From positions 1 to 5,015 of the forward strand of contig CAZHBD010000053.1 in assembly GCA_964530555.1 (NCBI GenBank): a DNA stretch of 5,015 nt, written 5' to 3'. Made by a program: the position numbers and the translations under genes. The DNA comes from CAZHBD01 sp964530555. Its GTDB lineage: Bacteria; Patescibacteriota; Saccharimonadia; Saccharimonadales; AWTP1-31. This document shows positions 1 through 4,960 of this stretch, piece by piece. The notes beneath the pieces are model-generated. The model was given only the letters and a program-made list of their open reading frames with translations. It did no database searches and was not told where the DNA came from. Numbering within the stretch: position 1 is the first letter of the stretch; every line of letters begins with the position of its first letter.

Positions 1-476
1 TGCAGTAGCTGCTCAACGCCCCGTCGCTGGGTAGCAGCTGTCAGCAAGATGGGCTTAATGCCCAAGCCCTGGTACTCTTCGACCTTGGCCTTAGGTGCTT
101 GGTCGATCTTGTTAACGACTAAAAAGACGGGCTTTTTGGTTTTGAGTGCCAGTTTGGCGACGCGGCGATCTTCTTCGCTGATAACAGCATGCGCTTCAAT
201 GACCACCCAAATTACGTCGGCGCTGTCCGTTGCCTGAGCTATTTGCTCCTGAATGGTAAATTCAAACTCGTCCTCGGCCTCTTTCATGCCGGCAGTGTCC
301 ACCAGCCAAAAGTCGCTGTCGGCATAGGTAGCTCTGGCCGTGAGGCTATCGCGCGTTGTGCCAGGTTCGTCAGCAACAATAGCCTCTCGACGATGCAAGA
401 CCGCATTGAACAGACTGGACTTGCCAACGTTGGCTCGTCCAACGATGGCTACAATTGGTAATTTTTTACTCGCCAT
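1..476 (-). CDS. der: Ribosome-assembly GTPase Der (EngA), N-terminal part, cut by window edge
   Basis: This is the first 158 codons of a Der/EngA GTPase, whose family carries two tandem GTPase domains and acts in 50S subunit maturation. Only the first G domain is visible. Seen directly: G1 P-loop GRANVGKS (residues 13-20), G2 in PGTTRD, G3 DTAG, G4 NKID and a G5-like TAA, in the right order and spacing. The stretch VEEYQGLGIKPILLTAA also fits the end of a Der G1 domain. ATG at 476 is chosen because it places the P-loop about 12 residues in, as usual for Der. No Shine-Dalgarno precedes it; a -10 element sits just upstream, so the mRNA may be leaderless. An Ala replaces the Pro of the common GRPNVGKS. 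The second G domain and KH-like domain would lie beyond base 1. Another TrmE-Era-Era-like GTPase is possible but fits less well. Confidence 0.87.
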   Translation of the reverse strand, partial: MASKKLPIVAIVGRANVGKSSLFNAVLHRREAIVADEPGTTRDSLTARATYADSDFWLVDTAGMKEAEDEFEFTIQEQIAQATDSADVIWVVIEAHAVISEEDRRVAKLALKTKKPVFLVVNKIDQAPKAKVEEYQGLGIKPILLTAATQRRGVEQLL

Positions 477-484
477 TTAGAGGT

Positions 485-493
485 AGTATAACA
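485..493 (-). promoter_or_regulatory. Extended -10 promoter of der
   Basis: The minus strand reads TGTTATACT, an extended -10 (TG-N-TATACT, 5/6 match to TATAAT). No good -35 is seen at 16-18 bp, which is common with extended -10 elements. Start of transcription about 7 bp downstream would fall on bases 476-478, on or within two bases of the ATG at 476, so the message would be leaderless or nearly so. The positions are read from sequence; the activity is inferred. Confidence 0.5.
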
Positions 494-504
494 GATTTGA
501 AGCA

Positions 505-535
505 TTGACAGAAGGTACTGAGTAGTTCATATTAT
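505..535 (+). promoter_or_regulatory. Sigma70-type promoter of the EEP hydrolase gene
   Basis: A perfect -35 TTGACA lies at 505-510. The -10 is either TATTAT at 530-535 (19-bp spacing) or CATATT at 528-533 (17-bp spacing). The predicted start of transcription is around 540-542, at or next to the ATG at 542. No ribosome-binding site lies before that ATG, which agrees with a leaderless message. The -35 lies in the upstream region of the opposite-facing der promoter, so the two promoters are packed back to back. Confidence 0.55.
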
Positions 536-541
536 CGCTCA

Positions 542-1333
542 ATGTCATTTACGGTTACTGGTTGGAACTTAGCTGACGGGTTAAGTGACGCTGCCCGTGC
601 GGATCGCATAGTTGATCGAGTACTTGAGTTAGACACCGACGTAGCTGTCTTTCCGGAGGCCTATGACGCCCGCAAGGAGGTGGCTATTGCTCAACCAGTC
701 GCATTGCTGGAGCGAGCTGGGTATCAGGTTGAGCATGTTGCCTATGACGATGGTTTGGGCTATCCCCGACAGCATGGCTTTATGGCCATTAGTCGGTTAC
801 CGTCAGAGTTTGAGATTGCTAAACTGGCAACCCGCAATACGCTGGCACTCTCTATCGAAGATCCGGAAGAAAAATCCCCGGTGACCATTCTGGGTGCACA
901 TTTTGACCATACGACTGAATCGCTCCGTCGCGAGCAAGCAGAGAGCAGTGTCGCCTATCTGAGATTACGTGGCAATCCCGGTGTCCTAGTTGGCGACTTG
1001 AATAGTCTGCATAAAGACATGTGGCTCGCCCGAATTATGCGCAGCCGACTAGTTCGGAGAGTCGGATTGGCGCTGCCTCGCAACGAACTGTTTGACCACG
1101 TACGCAATTTGAGTAGCATGAGTGAGGGTACTGCTCTACCAGTCTTGGAGGCCGCAGGCTTACGCGACGTTGATCCAGTCGGTCAGGCAACCGGGTTGGC
1201 GCCACTATATATTGCACAACTCGATCACATCTTTTACGGACCACAACTTCTTTGGACAGCTTTTGATGTCTTGCTAGCTCGGCGTTTATCGGATCATCGG
1301 CCGCTACGAGCATCATTTTCGGTTATTACCTGA
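542..1333 (+). CDS. Endonuclease/exonuclease/phosphatase (EEP) family metal-dependent hydrolase
   Basis: A 263-residue protein with the full motif set of the EEP fold, shared by exonuclease III/AP endonucleases, DNase I-like nucleases and phosphodiesterases. Seen in order: Asn9 in the first strand (GWNL), metal-binding Glu39 in FPEAY, a GFMAISRLP segment like the family's G-x-A-I-x-S-R-x-P, His120 in GAHFDH, GDLN at 151-154, LDHI at 227-230 (Asp228, His229) and the terminal SDHRP at 250-254 (catalytic Asp251-His252). All catalytic positions are present, so it should be active with Mg2+ or Mn2+. There is no signal peptide or membrane segment, so it is probably cytoplasmic. The substrate cannot be told: AP sites in DNA, RNA or a small phosphodiester are all possible, and it lacks close resemblance to ExoIII. 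Its last 40 bases overlap the convergent pseudouridine synthase gene. ATG at 542 directly follows the promoter. Confidence 0.85.
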   Translation: MSFTVTGWNLADGLSDAARADRIVDRVLELDTDVAVFPEAYDARKEVAIAQPVALLERAGYQVEHVAYDDGLGYPRQHGFMAISRLPSEFEIAKLATRNTLALSIEDPEEKSPVTILGAHFDHTTESLRREQAESSVAYLRLRGNPGVLVGDLNSLHKDMWLARIMRSRLVRRVGLALPRNELFDHVRNLSSMSEGTALPVLEAAGLRDVDPVGQATGLAPLYIAQLDHIFYGPQLLWTAFDVLLARRLSDHRPLRASFSVIT

Positions 1334-1971
1334 AACTGACCAATTTGAAGTTCCCCCAACTGATACGGTCCGAATTTTTCGCGGTGAAGCGTGGTAACTC
1401 GGTATCCAAGGGCGTCAAAGGTACGTCGGATTTGGCGGTTGCGGCCCTCGTGCATACTGACCTGCCATTCTTTTCGGGTGTCTCCAATTGGTTTAAGGGA
1501 GAGCGCGCTTGGACCGTCTTCGAGTTGTACTCCATTGGCGATTGCCTGCTCTGCGCCTTTCTCTAAGGCTCTATCAAGGTCTACCTCGTAGACCTTGGTT
1601 TTCACAAACGAGGGATGGGATAGTCGGTTGGCAAGTGCACCGTCATTAGTCAATAGCAGAAGCCCAGATGAGTCTTTGTCGAGTCGTCCGATGGGCTTGA
1701 GCTGGTGAAGCTCATAGGGCAGTAAATCGTAAATTGTCTTGCTGCCCTGCCCGTCGCGTGAGCAGACATAGCCGACTGGTTTGTTGAGTAGGATAGTTTG
1801 GTAGGCAATATGCAGTGGCACGCCATCAAGAGTGACCTGCTCGGTTCCCTCAATCGATTGCCCTACGGTTGCAAGTGCGTCATCAACTTTAACCCGCCCT
1901 TTGGCTATTGCTTGGTCGGCAGCCCGTCGTGACAGGCCTGAGGCTTGAGCAACAAACTGATTAATACGCAT
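1294..1971 (-). CDS. rRNA pseudouridine synthase, RsuA/RluB/RluE/RluF family
   Basis: A 225-residue enzyme converting uridine to pseudouridine in ribosomal RNA. An S4 RNA-binding domain occupies residues 1-50 (MRINQFVAQASGLSRRAADQ...GRV). The catalytic domain has LLNKPVGYVCSR (61-72), GRLDKDSSGLLLLTNDG (95-111) with catalytic Asp98, KVYEVDLD (126-133) and EGRNRQIRR (175-183), all family hallmarks. Length suits RsuA/RluB; whether it modifies 16S or 23S rRNA cannot be decided. ATG at 1971 is chosen because S4 domains of this family begin exactly with MRIN-like sequence; an upstream in-frame TTG at 2007 would add 12 unrelated residues. A weak GAG lies before the ATG. The gene follows the response regulator by 41 bp on the same strand and may be its co-transcribed third gene. 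Its 3' end overlaps the convergent EEP gene by 40 bp. Confidence 0.9.
   Translation of the reverse strand: MRINQFVAQASGLSRRAADQAIAKGRVKVDDALATVGQSIEGTEQVTLDGVPLHIAYQTILLNKPVGYVCSRDGQGSKTIYDLLPYELHQLKPIGRLDKDSSGLLLLTNDGALANRLSHPSFVKTKVYEVDLDRALEKGAEQAIANGVQLEDGPSALSLKPIGDTRKEWQVSMHEGRNRQIRRTFDALGYRVTTLHREKFGPYQLGELQIGQFQVITENDARSGR
1575..1602 (+). terminator. Possible plus-strand hairpin terminator inside the pseudouridine synthase gene
   Basis: A perfect 10-bp stem (CAAGGTCTAC at 1575-1584, GTAGACCTTG at 1588-1597) with a 3-base CTC loop is followed on the plus strand by GTTTT. It lies 242 bp past the stop of the EEP gene, on its transcript's strand, so it could stop read-through into the antisense of the pseudouridine synthase gene. 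The T run is short. The stem coincides with the codons for KVYEVDL, a conserved family segment, so it may be a by-product of coding. Confidence 0.3.
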
Positions 1972-1979
1972 AGCTCTAT

Positions 1980-1997
1980 CTTGGCACGTAGGCCAAG
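1980..1997 (-). repeat. Inverted repeat between response regulator and pseudouridine synthase
   Basis: CTTGGC (1980-1985) and GCCAAG (1992-1997) form a 6-bp stem with a 6-base loop in the 41-bp gap between the two genes, ending 8 bases before the ATG at 1971. No T run follows on the minus strand, so it is not a terminator. It could modulate translation or processing of the downstream gene, or be chance. Confidence 0.3.
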
Positions 1998-2012
1998 CAG
2001 TGCGCAAGGGGC

Positions 2013-3269
2013 CTAGAGGGCTGGCGGTGCTGAGGAAGGCGTAATAGTAGTGGGCTCGGGGGCAGTCATCTCATCAGTTGGTGAGGCTGGTGGCGTTGCT
2101 GGTGCAGGAGTAGATGCTACGGGGGGTGTAATATCGTTAACGACGGGTGCAGCTGTCACTGCTGCAGGAGTAGATGCTGCGGTAGCTGCAGGAGCGCTAG
2201 CGCTGGGTGCTTTAGTTTCTTCGGCAGCGAGGAGTTTTTGTAGCTCGTCATTGGGTTTAGAGATATCGTTAATTGGCTGAATGACTTTGGTATGAATAGA
2301 GGTTTTGGCGTGCGCTTCAGAACCCGGAATAACATGCTGTTCACCAGATGGACCTTCGTCTGAGGGGGCGCTGCCATTGGTTATAGTTGTCATAGCATTT
2401 TGGAGCATGGCGTGGTTGGACTGCTGAGCATCCTGCACAGGTGATGCGACTGGTGCTGATATAGGAGCTGTTGCCGATGTTGGAGCGACCGTTGGAGAAG
2501 CTGTAGGCGCCGGCATCGCTGCCACGGGAGAGGGTGTGGTTGGGGTAACCGCTGGAGCCGTTTGTGTTGCAGGTGCAGGAGAGGGTGTGGTGGCCGGTGC
2601 TGGAATGGTTAGTGATGGTACCTCAACGGTTTCAATGTTGCTAGCGCCTTCGATCAGCTGGCTAACTTGGGCGCTTATGTCCTGTGTCGTTGCCGGACTA
2701 GCGACTGGAGCTGGTGCAGCAGTTGGGGCTACCACGGGGGTCGGAACTGCTGGCGTGGCTGGTGCTACTGGTGCTGGCGTTGCGGGTACGACGGGAGCGG
2801 GAGCAACAGCAGGGGCTGGTGCTGCCACTGGTGATTGAACAGGTGTCATTGTGGTGCTAAGAGCTGCAGCGCTTGGTACTTCTGCGGTGGGCGTAGCAGC
2901 TTCGCCACCCAGGACTTCCTTGGCGGCTTTGGCAACATCTTCCAAGGTAACTTGTGATTTAACAAGGTAGCGGTCGGCACCAAGTTTATCGGCACGTGAC
3001 TTATCCTCTGCCTGACTCAAGGCGGTCATCATAATGACTTTCGTGTTCTTGGTCTCAGGTGTGCTCCGCAAAATGTCGAGCATGTCAAAGCCACTGATTT
3101 TGGGCATCATCACATCGGTAATAATCAGATCAGGTTTTTCCTTGACGGCTAGCGCCAGGGCCTCTTCTCCGTCTTTCGCCGAGACGATTTCGTAGCCTTC
3201 GGCCAGCAAGCGAGCACCATAGATCTCCCGCAGGTTGTTATCATCTTCGACGAGCATTACTTTTGACAT
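2013..3269 (-). CDS. CheY-like response regulator with long Pro/Ala/Thr-rich tail and no output domain
   Basis: A 418-residue protein. Residues 1-121 are a complete receiver domain: acid pocket Asp9-Asp10, phospho-acceptor Asp52 in TDVMMP, Thr82 in MMTA and Lys104 in YLVKS. It should accept phosphate from the kinase encoded just upstream. Residues 124-280 and 355-418 are Pro/Ala/Thr/Val-rich low complexity, predicted disordered. Between them are less repetitive islands: one at about 197-217 (DISAQVSQLIEGASNIETVE) and one at about 280-353, including HTKVIQPINDISKPNDELQK. No DNA-binding, GGDEF, ATPase or methylesterase domain is present, and no signal peptide. It may act by protein-protein contact, as CheY and Spo0F do. 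ATG at 3269 has AAGGT seven bases upstream, a good ribosome-binding site, and the receiver begins at once. Stop is TAG, 41 bp before the pseudouridine synthase ATG. Receiver call is firm; tail function is unknown. Confidence 0.9.
   Translation of the reverse strand: MSKVMLVEDDNNLREIYGARLLAEGYEIVSAKDGEEALALAVKEKPDLIITDVMMPKISGFDMLDILRSTPETKNTKVIMMTALSQAEDKSRADKLGADRYLVKSQVTLEDVAKAAKEVLGGEAATPTAEVPSAAALSTTMTPVQSPVAAPAPAVAPAPVVPATPAPVAPATPAVPTPVVAPTAAPAPVASPATTQDISAQVSQLIEGASNIETVEVPSLTIPAPATTPSPAPATQTAPAVTPTTPSPVAAMPAPTASPTVAPTSATAPISAPVASPVQDAQQSNHAMLQNAMTTITNGSAPSDEGPSGEQHVIPGSEAHAKTSIHTKVIQPINDISKPNDELQKLLAAEETKAPSASAPAATAASTPAAVTAAPVVNDITPPVASTPAPATPPASPTDEMTAPEPTTITPSSAPPAL
2430..2900 (-). 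repeat. Pro/Ala-rich low-complexity coding stretch
   Basis: This part of the response regulator gene encodes repeated short units such as APAPV, PATPAPVAP and TTPSPVA. On the plus strand it appears as irregular ggtgctggtgc-like repeats and gives a spurious Gly/Ala-rich open frame. Unit length is irregular, so it is degenerate low complexity and not a clean tandem array. Such DNA can change length by slippage. Confidence 0.7.
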
Positions 3270-3276
3270 TGTTCAG

Positions 3277-3281
3277 ACCTT
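3277..3281 (-). promoter_or_regulatory. Ribosome-binding site of the response regulator
   Basis: The minus strand reads AAGGT seven bases before the ATG at 3269. It is the clearest Shine-Dalgarno in the window and supports that start. It shows that this genome uses Shine-Dalgarno starts for some genes while der and the EEP gene seem to lack them. Confidence 0.5.
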
Positions 3282-3307
3282 GTTTACCATGCTTATGCTT
3301 ACTTCGT

Positions 3308-3316
3308 ATTGTATCA
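3308..3316 (-). promoter_or_regulatory. Extended -10 promoter of the response regulator, on the kinase stop codon
   Basis: The minus strand reads TGATACAAT, an extended -10 (TG-N-TACAAT, 5/6 to TATAAT). Its first three bases are the TGA stop of the histidine kinase. No good -35 is seen. Predicted start near 3301 would give a leader of about 32 bases holding the AAGGT site. The regulator could thus be made both from a kinase transcript and from its own promoter. Confidence 0.45.
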
Positions 3317-4636
3317 TGATTGACTCGTTGTTGAAGGCTTGGTGAGGTTTGTCTCGTCTGTCGGTTTATTGATCTGATCAGCGGGTATGCGTGGTAGATT
3401 GAGATAGAAGGTACTTCCCTCTCCTAACTTACTTTCCACCCAGATTCTGCCCTGATACAGCTCGATGATCTTTCGCGAAATGAACAACCCCAGACCAGTG
3501 CCGCCAATAGTGCGCGTGGCAGTGTTGTCTACTCGATAGAACTTCTGGAACAAGTGCGGAACATCTTCGGGGGCAATCCCCGTACCAGTATCTTTGATAT
3601 ATATTTGCACAACTTTATCATCGCCAGTTATGCCAATTGAGATCTTGCCTTTCTCGGTGTACTTCACCGCGTTATCGAAGATATTGGTGATAACTTCGCG
3701 CATTCGCTCAGGGTCAACCTTACAGTAGTACAGCGGTTGGACAACACGGCGGTGACCTTCGTCATCCGGGTTGATACTTGCCCCTGTGGTGCCGACGATA
3801 TATTCCATACCGAGGTTCTTCTTTTGAGCAATAAAGCGCAGGTCCTCGCTCAGTCGCTCCAAAAAGCCGCTCATCTCGGTGACCACCGGGTGGTTGCTTA
3901 GCCGGCCATCTTCGGCTTTGGCGCTTGTTAACAAGTCCTGGAACAGACTACCCAAGTGCTGTGTCGCTTCGTGGGCTTTCGCGAGGTAGGCTCGGGCACG
4001 AGTGTCGATAGAGCTGACCTTGTCGTTCATTGCCAAAGCCAAGTAACCTTCGATTGCAGCGACCGGCGTGCGCATTTCATGGCTTGCCGTGCTGATGAAC
4101 TCAGCACGCTGGCGCTCTTCTTCACGCTCTTCGCTGACGTCACGAAACACGCCGACAGCAGCAATCACCTGCCCAGCCTCGTCTTGCAGTGGCGATACGC
4201 TGAGGGCCACACTTATATTCTTTTTTGACTTGGTGATTAGCGAGGCATTATTTTCGCGAACTGTTTTCCCATCTCGCAATACTCGGGCAAAGGGGTTAGT
4301 TTCGTCAGTGAACTCTTGGTTCTTGTCATTAACAAAATGCAGTACGGCCGTATAGGTGAGTCCGGTCGCCTCAGTCTGATCCCAGCCCGTTAAGCGTGCC
4401 GCCGCCGGGTTGAACGACTCAATTATTTGTTGGTTGTTGACGACAACTACACCGTCCTCGATAGAGCTAAGGATAATATCAGACTGAGGGCTGTCCTCTT
4501 TAGACTTCATTGGGTTCCAGCCACCGGGCTTTTTTTGCGCGTGTGAAGTTGGAAATGGTGAGCGCATATTGCGGACGTATGTAACCAGGCCTATGGCTGC
4601 AAACACGACTCCCACCAGTAGTATAAGTACTAACAT
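3314..4636 (-). CDS. Membrane-anchored PAS-domain sensor histidine kinase
   Basis: A 440-residue kinase from the ATG at 4636. Residues 1-22 (LVLILLVGVVFAAIGLV core) form one membrane helix with essentially no outside domain. A PAS domain spans about 52-168 (ILSSIEDGVVVVN ... GVFRDVSEE). HisKA has the H-box STASHEMRTPVAAIEGYL with phospho-accepting His186. The ATPase domain shows the N box NIFDNAVKYT (Asn322), G1 DTGTG (from Asp349), F box FQKFYR (363-368) and G2 GGTGLGL (378-384). All catalytic motifs are intact. It should autophosphorylate and pass phosphate to Asp52 of the receiver protein 44 bp downstream. The frame stays open upstream to a TTG at 4765, adding 43 polar residues, but that start is non-ATG with no ribosome-binding site, and the ATG places the membrane helix at the N-terminus. 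A loop of about 20 residues before the N box is longer than usual. The C-terminus is Thr/Pro/Ser-rich. Confidence 0.9.
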   Translation of the reverse strand: MLVLILLVGVVFAAIGLVTYVRNMRSPFPTSHAQKKPGGWNPMKSKEDSPQSDIILSSIEDGVVVVNNQQIIESFNPAAARLTGWDQTEATGLTYTAVLHFVNDKNQEFTDETNPFARVLRDGKTVRENNASLITKSKKNISVALSVSPLQDEAGQVIAAVGVFRDVSEEREEERQRAEFISTASHEMRTPVAAIEGYLALAMNDKVSSIDTRARAYLAKAHEATQHLGSLFQDLLTSAKAEDGRLSNHPVVTEMSGFLERLSEDLRFIAQKKNLGMEYIVGTTGASINPDDEGHRRVVQPLYYCKVDPERMREVITNIFDNAVKYTEKGKISIGITGDDKVVQIYIKDTGTGIAPEDVPHLFQKFYRVDNTATRTIGGTGLGLFISRKIIELYQGRIWVESKLGEGSTFYLNLPRIPADQINKPTDETNLTKPSTTSQS

Positions 4637-4660
4637 AAATGCTTTTGCTTCTCTGGTAGT

Positions 4661-4689
4661 ATTATCGGTGTTTTCGGTCTGCAGCGCAA
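4661..4689 (-). promoter_or_regulatory. Candidate promoter of the histidine kinase
   Basis: The minus strand has -10 GATAAT (4666-4661, 5/6) and a weak -35 TTGCGC (4689-4684, 3/6) at 17-bp spacing. Transcription would start near 4654, leaving about 18 bases before the ATG at 4636, with AGAGAAG about 11 bases before it as a weak ribosome-binding site. This favours the ATG over the upstream TTG. Confidence 0.35.
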
Positions 4690-4704
4690 GCCTATTCTCG
4701 CTGT

Positions 4705-4717
4705 ACGTACCTCTGTT
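4705..4717. repeat. 13-bp direct repeat, copy nearest the kinase
   Basis: ACGTACCTCTGTT on the plus strand, identical to the copy at 4822-4834 and 117 bp from it. With flanks the two match at 17 of 20 positions. This copy sits within the 8-bp palindrome GTACGTAC. It lies about 70-80 bp upstream of the kinase ATG. Confidence 0.75.
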
Positions 4718-4762
4718 ATTTTGAAATACGAGACAACCATCCTGGTTTTCTCGTCGCGCTGG

Positions 4763-4782
4763 CAAAATGATGCGACATTTTG
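4763..4782. repeat. Operator-like inverted repeat CAAAATG-N6-CATTTTG
   Basis: Perfect 7-bp arms (4763-4769 and 4776-4782) with a 6-bp spacer, lying midway between the two 13-bp direct repeats. Its geometry suits a dimeric regulator, although a site like this is not rare enough by chance to be sure. Confidence 0.35.
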
Positions 4783-4801
4783 TCAGGCTGCTCTTTCCGG
4801 C

Positions 4802-4813
4802 TCTTCGCGAAGA
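4802..4813. repeat. 12-bp perfect palindrome TCTTCGCGAAGA
   Basis: A self-complementary sequence close to the upstream 13-bp repeat. About one such 12-bp palindrome is expected by chance in 5 kb, so alone it is weak; its place in a dense cluster of repeats is the reason to note it. Confidence 0.35.
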
Positions 4814-4821
4814 AAATATGG

Positions 4822-4834
4822 ACGTACCTCTGTT
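4822..4834. repeat. 13-bp direct repeat, copy far from the kinase
   Basis: Second exact copy of ACGTACCTCTGTT, in the same orientation as 4705-4717. The 117-bp offset is a multiple of three, so both copies read as NNRGT in the kinase frame. Confidence 0.75.
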
Positions 4835-4862
4835 GTTGTGATAGTATTGGTCGGCTTATAGT
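4833..4862 (+). promoter_or_regulatory. Possible promoter of tRNA-Glu
   Basis: TTGTTG (4833-4838) as -35 and TATAGT (4857-4862, 5/6 to TATAAT) as -10 are 18 bp apart. Transcription would start near 4869 and give a leader of about 90 bases removed by tRNA processing. No better plus-strand promoter is seen closer to the tRNA. The minus strand over the same bases reads TATAAG (4860-4855), so the element could instead drive the kinase. Confidence 0.25.
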
Positions 4863-4960
4863 TCCTTGCTTAAGTAAAAGAGCAGCGAACTTACCTTGGC
4901 CTTGTCAAGGTCGGCTTTGCCGATGAGCGATGAGAAAAACCGCAGGTTTGTCTCTGCCAA
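4856..4960 (-). CDS. Doubtful short open frame, 34 codons, next to tRNA-Glu
   Basis: From a TTG at 4960 the minus strand encodes a helix-like peptide containing LRFFSSLIGKADLDKAKV and ending YLSKEL, then TAA at 4856. The amino-acid make-up (alternating hydrophobic and charged residues, few rare residues) looks more like protein than random translation. The frame stays open back through the antisense of the tRNA, with an ATG at 4999, but that part is surely the tRNA gene's complement. It is in the same frame as the kinase, separated by the TAA. There is no convincing ribosome-binding site. It could be a real small protein, the relic of a longer gene, or chance. I recognise no family. Confidence 0.2.
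   Translation of the reverse strand: MAETNLRFFSSLIGKADLDKAKVSSLLFYLSKEL

Larger units (their letters stand above)
4637..4960. other. Non-coding or undetermined region between kinase and tRNA-Glu
   Basis: About 324 bp without a confident gene. It holds the candidate kinase promoter, two copies of a 13-bp direct repeat, a CAAAATG-N6-CATTTTG dyad, a 12-bp palindrome, a 10-bp inverted pair (GCTGCTCTTT 4787-4796 and AAAGAGCAGC 4877-4886), a possible tRNA promoter, and a short minus-strand open frame at 4856-4960. It reads most like a control region, but much of it is also open in the kinase frame. Confidence 0.5.

Noticed and set aside
189..461. Plus-strand open frame over the der gene
   Set aside because: The opposite strand carries all GTPase motifs in order; this frame has none and no ribosome-binding site.
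1345..1591. Plus-strand open frames downstream of the EEP gene
   Set aside because: They are antisense to the conserved catalytic domain of the pseudouridine synthase and show no motif.
1851..1860. 10-bp palindrome CAATCGATTG in the pseudouridine synthase gene
   Set aside because: Several 10-bp palindromes are expected by chance in 5 kb, and it lies in ordinary coding sequence.
2050..2280. Second plus-strand Gly/Ala-rich open frame
   Set aside because: Also the complement of the low-complexity tail, with no start signal or recognisable domain.
2536..2838. Plus-strand Gly/Ala/Val-rich open frame of 100 codons
   Set aside because: It is the complement of the Pro/Ala-rich region of the response regulator; such reverse frames stay open because of the codon bias. 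The receiver frame has clear family motifs.
2430..2900. Low-complexity region as a CRISPR array or tandem repeat array
   Set aside because: Units are irregular in length and sequence with no conserved repeat and spacer pattern; it is coding low complexity.
3956..4355. Plus-strand open frames antisense to the kinase
   Set aside because: They lie opposite the HisKA and PAS coding sequence and have no protein-like features.
4903..4908. Perfect minus-strand TTGACA as a -35 element for the kinase
   Set aside because: No -10-like sequence lies 16-18 bp downstream on that strand.
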